Assembly: GCA_020466095.1 (NCBI GenBank)
Contig: CM035806.1
Span: 121,584,942 to 121,648,941 of the forward strand
Length of the DNA stretch: 64,000 nt
Direction of reading: 5' to 3'
Source: Chlorops oryzae
Taxonomy: Eukaryota > Arthropoda > Insecta > Diptera > Chloropidae
The translations under genes were made by a program, and so were the position numbers. The notes under the pieces were generated by a model. It made no database searches, was not told where the DNA came from, and saw nothing but the letters and a program-made list of their open reading frames with translations. Below are positions 1-10,500 of this stretch, one piece after another (within the stretch, counting starts at the first letter, position 1; each line of letters opens with the position of its first letter).

Positions 1-529
1 TTGAAATTTTTAGCTGGGAATGAAAGTGACTTAAGCCTCAAATGATTGAATTCTTTTACAGCTCTGGTGTTTAGCATTTGAAATCAAAAAAGATTTTTTT
101 GCCTGACGATGCAGTGTCCTTTTTTCTTTCGAATGACACGAAAAGTCGGAATCGGTTAAAAGTGGACTTAGCAGGTTTACACTTTAAGCCGACGATATAT
201 GACTTTTACATTTTCAAACAAAAAATGTTGGCGCTTCTTGCTTAAAAGGTTTTTATACAATGAAAAAGATCGTTCAACGTCTGAAGAGGTAAGGGGCAAA
301 ATTTTAAAACACACTCAAACGTAAATACGCGATCGAACGTATACGCCAGCATTGGACACAGCCCTTAAAAGAGTCATTGACAAAGGAAAGCAATAAAGCA
401 AAAATAAAATCAACTGAAAAAACGCAACATTGTTGATTTTTTCGGAAATTAGGTAGGAAAAGGCATTTAAAATAGTACAATTAACCAAAAATATGGGAAA
501 TATGCACAAAAAATAGTTTTTGGCAAGAA

Positions 530-613
530 AATAGCTCGCACTGCTAAAATATGCAAAAAAAAGTAAAAAGTAGCTCGCACTACTAAAATATGCAAAAAAA
601 AAAGTATGACGTA
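530..613. repeat. Short tandem duplication (about 48-bp unit)
   Basis: A unit containing TAGCTCGCACT-CTAAAATATGC plus an A-run occurs twice in tandem, differing in the A-run and one base. Confidence 0.75.
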
Positions 614-670
614 TGCAAAAACAAGCATTTATTCACTCTGGTCATAATATGCTTCATTATGATTTTAAAA

Positions 671-702
671 TCGACATCATAATAGGCCTATTATGATGTC
701 GA
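671..702. repeat. Perfect 32-bp palindrome
   Basis: TCGACATCATAATAGG is followed at once by its exact reverse complement. No loop. Confidence 0.9.
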
Positions 703-846
703 ATTGCATAAAATCCTTTTTTCATTTCGAACATCTTGTTCGAAGATAAAAAAACATTTTTTTTTAGCTCCTGTATTCGAAGGATATTTTTGGGGGTTTT
801 TTATATCAAAAATATTGTTGTATCGTCATGAAATCAACCGAGCACT

Positions 847-1040
847 CATGATACAAGAAAACAAGATAGCGCCACTTCAGCCCGATGATGTCACAAATAC
901 AAAATGAGAGCTTCGTTGTTGTTGTTTTGCACGCTAAGCCCAACGTCACAGCTATACTTTAGCATGGGAAACAACAACAATGCGAATGCTACAAAATAGC
1001 GGTACCCGAAGTGGCGCTATCTTTCTCTCTTTGTATCATG
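847..1040. mobile_element. MITE family 'CATGATACAAG', copy 1, with 9-bp TSD
   Basis: Terminal inverted repeat CATGATACAAG, adjacent to a subterminal inverted block around GATAGCGCCACTTC. Flanked by CCGAGCACT at 838-846 and 1041-1049. Internal inverted pair around GTTGTTGTTT. Further copies at 37270-37502 and 49554-49745. Confidence 0.85.
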
Positions 1041-1879
1041 CCGAGCACTATACGTCTTACTTTTTCACGTGATTCAGAAAACAGCAGAGCAAAATATTGC
1101 ATCGGTTCAATGCCACTTGTGTGAGGAATTTTCCAAATTCAAGGGACTCTTTGAATTTAATTGAGCAACCGAAAAGCTGCGCTTGGCTCTGGCTATAATG
1201 CGGTGTTTTTTTCAATCCCGCACCATTTTTTCAATGTCACATCAACAAAATACTATTTTTTTACCTTTTGCTATATCATAACTTATGAATTATATCATAG
1301 AACTAGAAAATTTTGCTAATATCTGTAAGTTTCTGAAAAGAGTCACAAAAGGTACCATATACTTATGGGTATTTCCAGAAAAAAGTAAACTTTTAAACGT
1401 CCGAGCATATCCTTTCCGATCTGCATAAAATTATGATAAGTATCAAAGTCCGGAAGGTCAGCGCGATAATAGTTAGAATCAAAGTTACCATTTTCCACAT
1501 TCTACAATTCGGGACTTAAGATTGCTAAAGTAACTGTCACGTCCATTGGGAAATACCTATATTTGGAAGTGTAATCATAAGATTTTGAATCCTTTATAAG
1601 GTAGCCCTGCAAGCTTTATTTACCTTTGTTAGACCCTCCGTACGGAATCCTGTTGCAGAACTCATAATAATCTCTCTTATATTGAAAAGTTCTGAAAAGG
1701 ATTCTTAAAGGAGCGAGTGAAAAAGGTCGAAAACTGGTAGAAGATACCTATAGAAAAATTTAAAGTCCGATACGTTTCATTCAGATATCTTAAAAAATTA
1801 CAAAAATTTTAGTCGTTTTCTCTAGATTCTACATGTCTTTTAAGAATTATAAAAAGTTTAAATGTACAAGGAAAAATTT
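1041..1879. other. No recognisable feature
   Basis: AT-rich, no convincing coding exon or repeat structure seen. Presumed intronic or intergenic sequence upstream of the alpha2delta exons. Confidence 0.5.
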
Positions 1880-3660
1880 AAAAAATTTGGTTAAATTTGG
1901 AAAACATCCGGAAAAGGTATTTTAATTTTAACCCAATTTTTCCTTTTTGAAAAATTAAAAATTTTCCTTTTAACAACCATTATTTCCAGGTTGAATTAAA
2001 GAAATTTCAAAAGGAAAATTTAAAGGAACCAACCAGGAATAGTTTAAGTTTTTTTAAAAAAATTTTACCTATCCGAAAAAGAAAAAATTTAATTAAACTT
2101 CAAAGAAATGGAAGGCCAGATTTCTAAATTGCCCGACCGGATGGACTTATATTTGTCCTGTTTTGGTAATCTTTGAATGCTTTTTAAGAAATTAATTCTT
2201 ATATTTTAATTTTAAAAAAAATGGTTTAGGGGAAATGTAATTCATTTTCCTTTCTTCCAACCAAAAAGGGACCAAAATTTTCCTTTTAAATTTTTTAAAA
2301 TCCAAAGGAACGGAATTCAATTTGGCCCTTTTAAAAAAAATTGGTTAATTTCAATTAAAATTTAAATTTTGGGTTTTTTTACTCCTGTTTTTTACCGGAA
2401 TTGATACCCTAATTTTGTCAAAAACTTAAAAGTCTATTCCGGGCCTGTCGTGGCCCTTGGGTTTTGGAAAGAACGTTTACCGGATTGAAGAATTTGGAAA
2501 AATGGATCAAAGAGTTCCCTTGCGAAGGATGAACTTTTATTAAGGCAAAGTTGGCTTAAGGCTGACTTTTGAAAATTCTAAAACCTTTCCCAATTAAAAA
2601 AGGGGTTGTGGAATGACATTGGTTTCCGCTTTCCAGACCTTAAATATCCGTTTAAATAAAATTTCCGGACCAAATTCTTTGCCTTTTATTAATTTGTTTT
2701 TCAATTATCTTTCAATTTTGGTTTCCATTTATCTTTGTTTTACTGTTAATTCCCTTTCCCTTGCAAAAAGGTTACCTCTTTCTGGTTGATCGTTCACCGG
2801 GTTAGGAAACACATGAGTCCCTTGTAAGTTGTAACACCAAAAGGGCCAAACAATCCCTCTGCCCTGAAATTCCCAATGAAAATTCCTTTGGAATCAAACT
2901 TTCCCATTTTTTCCTTACCTTTTTCGTTCTCAAACTCCATTCTGGTTCCAACCCAACCTGTTTTTACGAAAAGGCTTCTCGTTTTGGGAAATTTGTCTGT
3001 TCGTTTGACTGTTATTCGCCTGTTTTTCAAAAATTGAAATCTTTCCTTTATTTTTCAAATAGGAAAACAGTAGGTAATTTTCAAAAACCAACAAGGTTGT
3101 TGCGAAAATTCTTTTTTCAAAATCAAAGCTTAAAACCACTTTTTCGGCTAAAGTAATTGCGTTTTAAAGCCGTTTTCAAAAATTTTTTTTGGGGGATTTC
3201 TAGAGCAATGCCTGTTTTTTTTTAAATTTCTTTTAATTCAATTTTCCCAAATATGGTGGTAATTTCAAAACCCTTTGTGCCGGTTTAATTTTCCGAAATT
3301 TAGAAAAGCCTGAAAAAGGTTTTCCTGTAATTTGGTTTTAAACGATTTAAATTTTTTGGGGAAAAACTTAGAGCGTAAATTTTTTTAAAATTTCCTTTTA
3401 AAAAATTCCCCATAAAAGGGGAAAAAATTTCACCCGGCCTTTTAAAAGTTATTTAAAAAAGGGTAGGAATTTTCAAAGAGAAAAACTTATAATGTTAAAA
3501 TTGGGTAAATTTAAAATTTAAAAAATTATAAAAAAAAATTTTTAAAATAGTTTAAAAGGTGTTTTTGGCACAAAACCAAATTAGATTTTTTACCCTTTTG
3601 AAATTTTTCCTTTGACACCCTTTTTCCTTTACAATTTTAAAAAAAGAAAAATCCTGGTGG
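1880..3660. other. Stretch of unusual, homopolymer-rich texture
   Basis: Runs of doubled and tripled letters (AAAATTTT, GGGG, CCC, TTTT) dominate. No open frame is family-like and the texture differs from both flanks. It looks like low-accuracy gap-filled sequence rather than ordinary intron. The short open frames here are not supported as genes. Confidence 0.5.
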
Positions 3661-4025
3661 ATCTTACGCAAGTGGAACAGTAGAACCTCATTCCTTGCAT
3701 TTCCAACCGTTACCATATGGAAAACTTAGCCCATGCCTACATGAAACCAAGCGTTAAAGTATTTAAAAAAATGTAACGAGTAGATCAAGTTTCGTTATCG
3801 ACTGCCCATATTTATTCAATTTTAATGTAATGTATAAACTACAAAGCGAAAGTTTGAAAATAGTTATTCCAATGCTGCGTTACTTGGAAAATAATTTAGC
3901 TACTGTAAGGGGGCTCATCAAAAATTCTTAGCATTATAAAATGAAATAAGAGACGACGTGAGCACCCCTAATAGAATGTGTGAAAATTTTCATTTAGATT
4001 TGTTTCTCAAACACAAACATTAGCC

Positions 4026-4058
4026 TACATACATACATGCATACATACATACATACAT
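4026..4058. repeat. (ACAT)n microsatellite
   Basis: About eight CATA/ACAT units with one interruption. Confidence 0.85.
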
Positions 4059-4133
4059 GGTTTATTCAGGACGAGTAATTTTCGATGTAGTGCCAAGCAA
4101 ATATTTAAAAAACTCTATATGCCAATATGACCA

Positions 4134-4136
<3 letters not shown>

Positions 4137-4173
<37 letters not shown>
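4137..4173. repeat. (AC)n microsatellite
   Basis: About 18 uninterrupted AC units. Confidence 0.95.
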
Positions 4174-4179
<6 letters not shown>

Positions 4180-4420
4180 TACGCACTCTGCAATACCTAT
4201 AAAGTAATTTTGTAGAAAGCTAACTAAAGAATATAAGTACATACAAATATATAGCCATAGCCTTGTAATTATCGCTTATCTTATTCCGATTTGTTTACTC
4301 ACTATATATATTTAGTACATATATAAAACGTACCTGAGTGTATGTGCTTTGAAAAAAAGAGAAGCTATCCTTTTTTCCTCTTCTTCAGAATATGCTAATC
4401 GATTCTTTATTTTGGCACAG

Positions 4421-4501
4421 ACGAGAATTGCAAATCTTTTGGGCGTTGCCGGAACCGATGTACCCATCAAGGATTTCAAAAGGCTTTTATCGCCATTTTT
4501 G
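4421..4501 (+). CDS. alpha2delta exon 1 of window (Cache start)
   Basis: 27 codons, phase 0 to 0, opening [16 protein letters not shown]. Acceptor ttggcacag, donor GTAAGT. The block matches the conserved entry to the alpha2delta Cache region. The preceding exon was not found upstream in the window. Confidence 0.88.
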
Positions 4502-7500
4502 GTAAGTTTCTCGAGGTATTGCATTTTTGACCCACGTCTTGCAGCGCCGCTTTTTACGTGTAGACACTTGATTAGGCACACTCTAACTTAAGGTCTCGAC
4601 GTGCGATGGTTCATAGCATGCGATAGATCGCAAATGGAGACCGTTCATAGCTGATGGCATGCGAGATATAGCTTGCGATATCGCATGCCATCTATCGCTT
4701 GCGATGGGCTGTCACTTTTGATTTTTTTATGTTGTTCACTTTTCTGCAAGAACGGATTCACCCAGATCATCGCATACCGAAATTTGCCCACTCAAAAAAA
4801 TCTCTCTACCTGCTGCCATCGCATACCATAAAATTTGAATGATGGTATGCGATGAAGCATCGCACGTCGAGTCGCACTGTAAAGGCAACAATCGGTGCTT
4901 ACCAGATCACACATATGAAAGTGCCGAGTCAAACACAGAAACAAATACTGTGAAACAAATAAAGTAAGCACAGAAAAGCTGGAAATGAAAAGAGATGGTC
5001 GTGTATTTCAGTAACAACCTCTGCTCCCCACATATGAGATGTTTTTGAAACATAAGTACATACATACATATTATTTCATGCGTGTGACTCCTGCGCTTGC
5101 GCGACATAGCATTTTTTCTACATCTGACTCGGTACTTTGAAAGCGCTTTGGAAAGAAGAATTCTGACTTTCTCCATTGAATTCTTTTCAGCTCGGCGTAA
5201 ATGGTTACGCGTTTATCGTAACTAACAATGGCTACATACTATTCCATCCGGATTTTCGTCCAATTGTAAATATTTTATACCTGATCCCTTTTTCTCATTG
5301 ATTAATTAATGTTTTTGTTGTTTTGAAAAAAGTTCCAAGGGAATATCTTGAAGCCAGCTTACAACAGCGTCGATATGATTGAAGTCGAAATATTAGATGA
5401 CGATCGGGCACCGAGAGACTTCAATCCGGTGCTCCTACAGGTATACAAATCAAATTCGTATTGAACGATAACCGTTACTCAAATCACTTTGGACCACTTG
5501 ATACTCGTAGATCCGTCAAATGATTATCAATCGAACAACTGGCAGCAAATGGATGCTTGTAAAAAGTCATTTCGATGAAATGGTAATAAAAAACAAATAA
5601 TTCACAAACAATTCAAATTTAATAGGTTACCCTCGCTATTTCCAGAAGCGGGCGATCCGCATTAAACGGCAATATTACTGGACGCCCATACGGAATACGA
5701 CGTTCACATTGGTGATATCGTATCCCGAGTTGTACGGTGTGAATCGTTTGCAAATTCGTACCGAAGACGAAATTCATCGCATGAATATCAAAGGCAGCAA
5801 TACGCTCGGCTATTTCACTGGCAAGCGGTGGAAAATACACCCGAATTGGTATGCGATACATATTTGATGACATACTTAATTGAGATTCGATGCTTCATTG
5901 TTTGCTCTCTTCTTTTTCTTTTTATTTTATTACTAAAGGCTGTTTTGCAAACATAGCAATATGACATTTGCCACACCAGAAGATGAGTTGCTCTGGTTCC
6001 TTGGCAAAATGGCACAGCCAGGGTGGAAGTGGCCATTGAGCAAGACAGCGCTGCCACCGGAACATACGGCCACAATGTTTTGTAAGTTTTTTCCACATTC
6101 TTCACATTTTTCAAATTTTTCTTCTTACTTACATATATATTTTACATAGACTTTACTACTATAAAAAAAGTACCATCAAAGAAATATTTATTATAAAATA
6201 TTTGCGTGTGATTGTTTATGTCCTCGTCCCTTTATATACTTTCAATTGTTGAGGGTTTTAGGAGAGACCACAAAGGTCGAAGAATTCATATGCAATTTCT
6301 TTGTTTTTCTGTGAAATTCGCAATGTAAACACAAGTATTCTTCATACACTTAAAAACTCAAAGGAATACACCTTAAAGAGAGAGGGAGCCTATTCTGTGA
6401 ACAATGCCACAGTGGAAAACGCAAGCGACTCCAATATAACCCTAAGAAGTTCCTTCATTTACTACACCTTGTCCATAAGATCAAAACTTCGCTTACCGTG
6501 AATGTCCTAATATGAGAGTTTTCACTGTACATGACTTACACCCAAAAAAAAAAAAACATCATTCGAGCGATGGACTCTCTTCCCTTTAAGTAGGACTCCA
6601 ACGCTCGAAGGGATCTTTATTTAAGTTAATTAACTTTTTATTTATTTAAGTTTGACTTCATTTATGCTTTATTCTCCTTACAAACCAATTTAACGAAACT
6701 AAAAACGAAAAATTAAAACAAAACAACAAAATGCAAATCCACAGCTAACACTTCAGCGGGTCACATATCGGGCGTTAACGATAAAGAAACTTACTATTGT
6801 GAGTAAACGAAAAAACAAAACAAAAAATCCTTTTAGTTTCTGCTACCTGATTCGTAAAATGCACTTGTTCTAACCTAATTATGCTCTCAGATCACATTTC
6901 TATTTGAACTGTTTCCATTTATCGGCTTTCCTTACATAAATGTTCCTTTGCACTTATCTAAATAACGTATCTGCTCAATTTGTATGTGTATTTTTATTCG
7001 TTTTGTCAATTTTTATTTTTTATTTTTATGAATCCTTGATATGGTAGAGTAGAATTTGACCTTAACAGGGAAATAGACACGGTAGAAACGCAGTTTGATC
7101 TAGCATTTCGATTTTTTCTGCTTAAAAATTGTTTGCATAAATGTACCCATTTCGTTACTTATAGAGGGAAACATTTTCCAGTACGAGTGAAGACATTATT
7201 TTAAGAACACCGGATGGACCTTAGGACATGGAAATATAGACAAGAAGTTCATTGATCGAAGATAGGAAAACAGCTTCCAAATTTAATCGAGTTCCATCCT
7301 GATTAGGCTCATAATCAGAAAAATATAAATTACGTTGGGTACTCATGCCAATTACCTGATAATAATCTGTGAATACTCGAAATTTATTTTTACTGTTCTA
7401 TTTTAATATTTGTTCTTTTATTTTAAATTTTTTATTTATGTATTTTTTTTTTTAAGAAATTGGAATCTCTTCATCACAATGCATTGTTAGCTGAGGAATT

Positions 7501-10500
7501 GCACAAATCGGTTGCTAAAATTTCAAAAAAGCCAAACAAAACAAAAAACAGCAAAATTTTCTGCACGGGCTTGCTTAATACATTTGCACTTCTATGTCTT
7601 AACTCACAAGCACACGAAACTTCTTCCTTCTTCTTTGCTATTGGCTCAAAACTGTATGAAAAAAAAAAAAAAAAAAATCTTGAAAGCTCATGTAAAAAAA
7701 AACCAAGATTAATCCAGCTCACGCACTTGCACTTTGCACAGGCAAGATTTGCCTACTTCCATAAAATAGCCAAACTCCCTTTTATATTGTTTTTCTCACA
7801 CATACACATATTTATTTTTAATATAGCTAAATTATTTTTTTCAGGTGACCGTCAATTGATTCAGTCACTTGTTTTCGATGCGAGAGTGACTGAATGGTTT
7901 TCGAAGAACACAAGTTTCAATTCAAAGGATGACAAAGGGTAAGCTCCAAACACGAGATCTTTATGTAGCCTAACTGTCAAAAGAGAACTCAGTACCCAGC
8001 TATCCAATCCGGATAATGTGAACTGTCATCCAGCAGTTTTGCCAATTGAATGAGGTTTCCGTTTTTGTGAAGGTCGACAAATATGAGTCCGAAATTATAT
8101 ACCATACATAGCGGGTTTGTTTAAGAACCATGTATGGCACCTTCTGCATTCATATATCTTACACTGGCTTGCAGTGATTTTCCTCAGGAGATCTCAATCT
8201 AATATAGATCTAAAAAAAATTAAAAATAAAAAACGCACTTGAGCTCTGAGGACCTCAATCAGGATAATCAGATATTTTGATCGAATTATTTTATTGTCCT
8301 CGGTCTTTGATAAAATTTGCAAAATTTGATCTAACTCTGACCACGTGAAATATGACAAAATCCGGACCCCAAAAGAAGTGAACGAGTAAAAGCAATATGA
8401 GCAATGCAAATTAAAAATTTTAATCTGATCACAAATGCATTTATGTGTAATTTATTTCCTCCTGAATTAGAGTTCCTTATGTTTCTTATGCAAAATGAAG
8501 TAGCTCAAAAACTAGTAAAGATCCCAGTCGGCAATTGGGTCTTGCATGAATTTATTCTTGTAAGAATTCGTCGATGAAATAAGTAAGATATGTAATGTCG
8601 AAAAATATCAGGAATAGTAAGGCAAAAATTCGGCGATAGCGGACCGAGAAGTTTTGCAAATCTCATCCATTGTTTTTTTCATTTTTTGTGTTTTATGGTT
8701 CAGAAGAAAAGTGATGAAGTTCTGAAGAACTCCTCGGTCCGCTTTCGCCGAATTTTTGCCTTACTATTCCTGAGTTTTTTCTTATGAACTAAAAGGAAAA
8801 AAAAATACGCGAGTCAAAGATATGAGCCACTACTCCTCGGTCCGCTATATAGAACTTTAAACCAAATGGTGACTAATGGGCAAATGTACAACTGTTCTAT
8901 ATCCCTTGCAATATGTGGATAGGCAAATGTACAACTGTTATATGAAACAGAAGAACGCCCTCTATTAGCAGTGTTGAAACTTACGTTGCGCTGAAACCTT
9001 ATTTTGTACACAAACCTTTAAGAGTGTTTGGGTTAATGGATGTGGAAAATTTTGCAAATTCAAATGAAGACTAATTTAACGATCTTATTTGACTGCATAA
9101 ACTGCTCAATATGGATTTGTACTCACTCGATTGCATATCCATGTTTGTTTCCTGTCCCACCTGTGACACTTATTTTTTAGGTTTTAGCTCATTTGAATGA
9201 AGAAAAAGGACGTGATTTAAAAAAATTTTAGTTTTTGAAAGCCTTTAAAAATAGTTAGGCACTGAAATTACGCAATTTTTGCTCGGAATGACTGTCACGC
9301 GTGTCACCGGTGAGACCTATTCTCGTGGAATTGTCATAATATATTGTTAATAGTGGGATTCATTCCGCTTCGGAAACTTTGCGAAACGAGAAATTTGTTA
9401 CTAAACTGTCAAAATTTATATAAAAATTTCTGATTAGAAAAGTAACAAAGGCATTATCAAATATTCGTGAATCTCTATAATAGAACAGAGAAACTTATAT
9501 AATTTTTTTTAAGTTTCACAACTGTGAAAAATTATTCACAAAAAAATAAAATAAAAATTTTTTAAATTTCTTTTCTGTGTTTTCACGTTTTTTTGTGCCA
9601 CTTTCTGGCTATTATTAAAAACTACCTCCAATATAACCTTTCACTAAAAAAAAATTTCATGAGACTCTTGCAGTGCCCATTTGCTACTTATTTGATCCTC
9701 CTTTCGAACTCAAAACTGTTGAGCTTAATATTTTTTCTGTATATGAATTTCAAACTCGTTTCGGACTCATGAACCTTCCGAATTTATGTTTGCTGAGTAC
9801 ATGTAAATTATGATTGGCTGAGTTTACACAAGTTTGATTATCTACTTTTTCGTGGACAGAGAGGCGTAAACATAGCCGAAAACCCTTTTATATTATCATC
9901 GATTCACAGTGGAAACAATCCTATAAAAAGGATTCGAAAAATAAAAAAAAAAAAAAAAATTTTTAATACAAAGAGAGTTCAAATTTTTGCATTGTCTTAA
10001 AGAGAATACGAAACATTAATTCCTTAACCTCTCTACCAGCAGCGGAATTGAGACCCTTTATATTTGAAAGCAATAAGCCGTTTTTAAGGCGATTTCAATC
10101 TCTATTTTCTATTCCTATTTCTATTTTTGTTTTGTTTTTTTTTTTCTTTCATTTTTAACTTCATCTTTATTCTTGCTCTGCTCCCTTACATGTTTTCATA
10201 TCAAATTTCTCACAAAAAAACTAATAAAAAAAAACACAAATATCATGGATCAGAACAAGCGCTTCAAGTCCAATTGCGGTCTTGATGGGTTTGTTGCCAA
10301 GGTAAAAACAATTAATAGCGTGCAACCATTAAGAGATTAATTTTGAAGAGAATCAAATAAAAATGGCCTTAAGTACGAATTCTGATTGACTTTTTTTTAT
10401 GAACCCCATAGAAACGAGTTCAAACAACGTTTCGGAATAACCGTTGCTTTTCTAGCCACACACAGTGGTCTAACACGTTGGCAGGAGTTCTATTCTAATA

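Noticed and set aside
6151..6230. Possible extra alpha2delta exon after exon 6 (phase-compatible, encoding YFTTIKK)
   Set aside because: A stop follows soon and no acceptable donor is visible, whereas exon 7 at 6757 fits on both sides.
7460..7942. 160-codon ORF
   Set aside because: Only its last 94 bp are the real alpha2delta exon 8 (same frame); the rest is intron with A-runs and no family resemblance.
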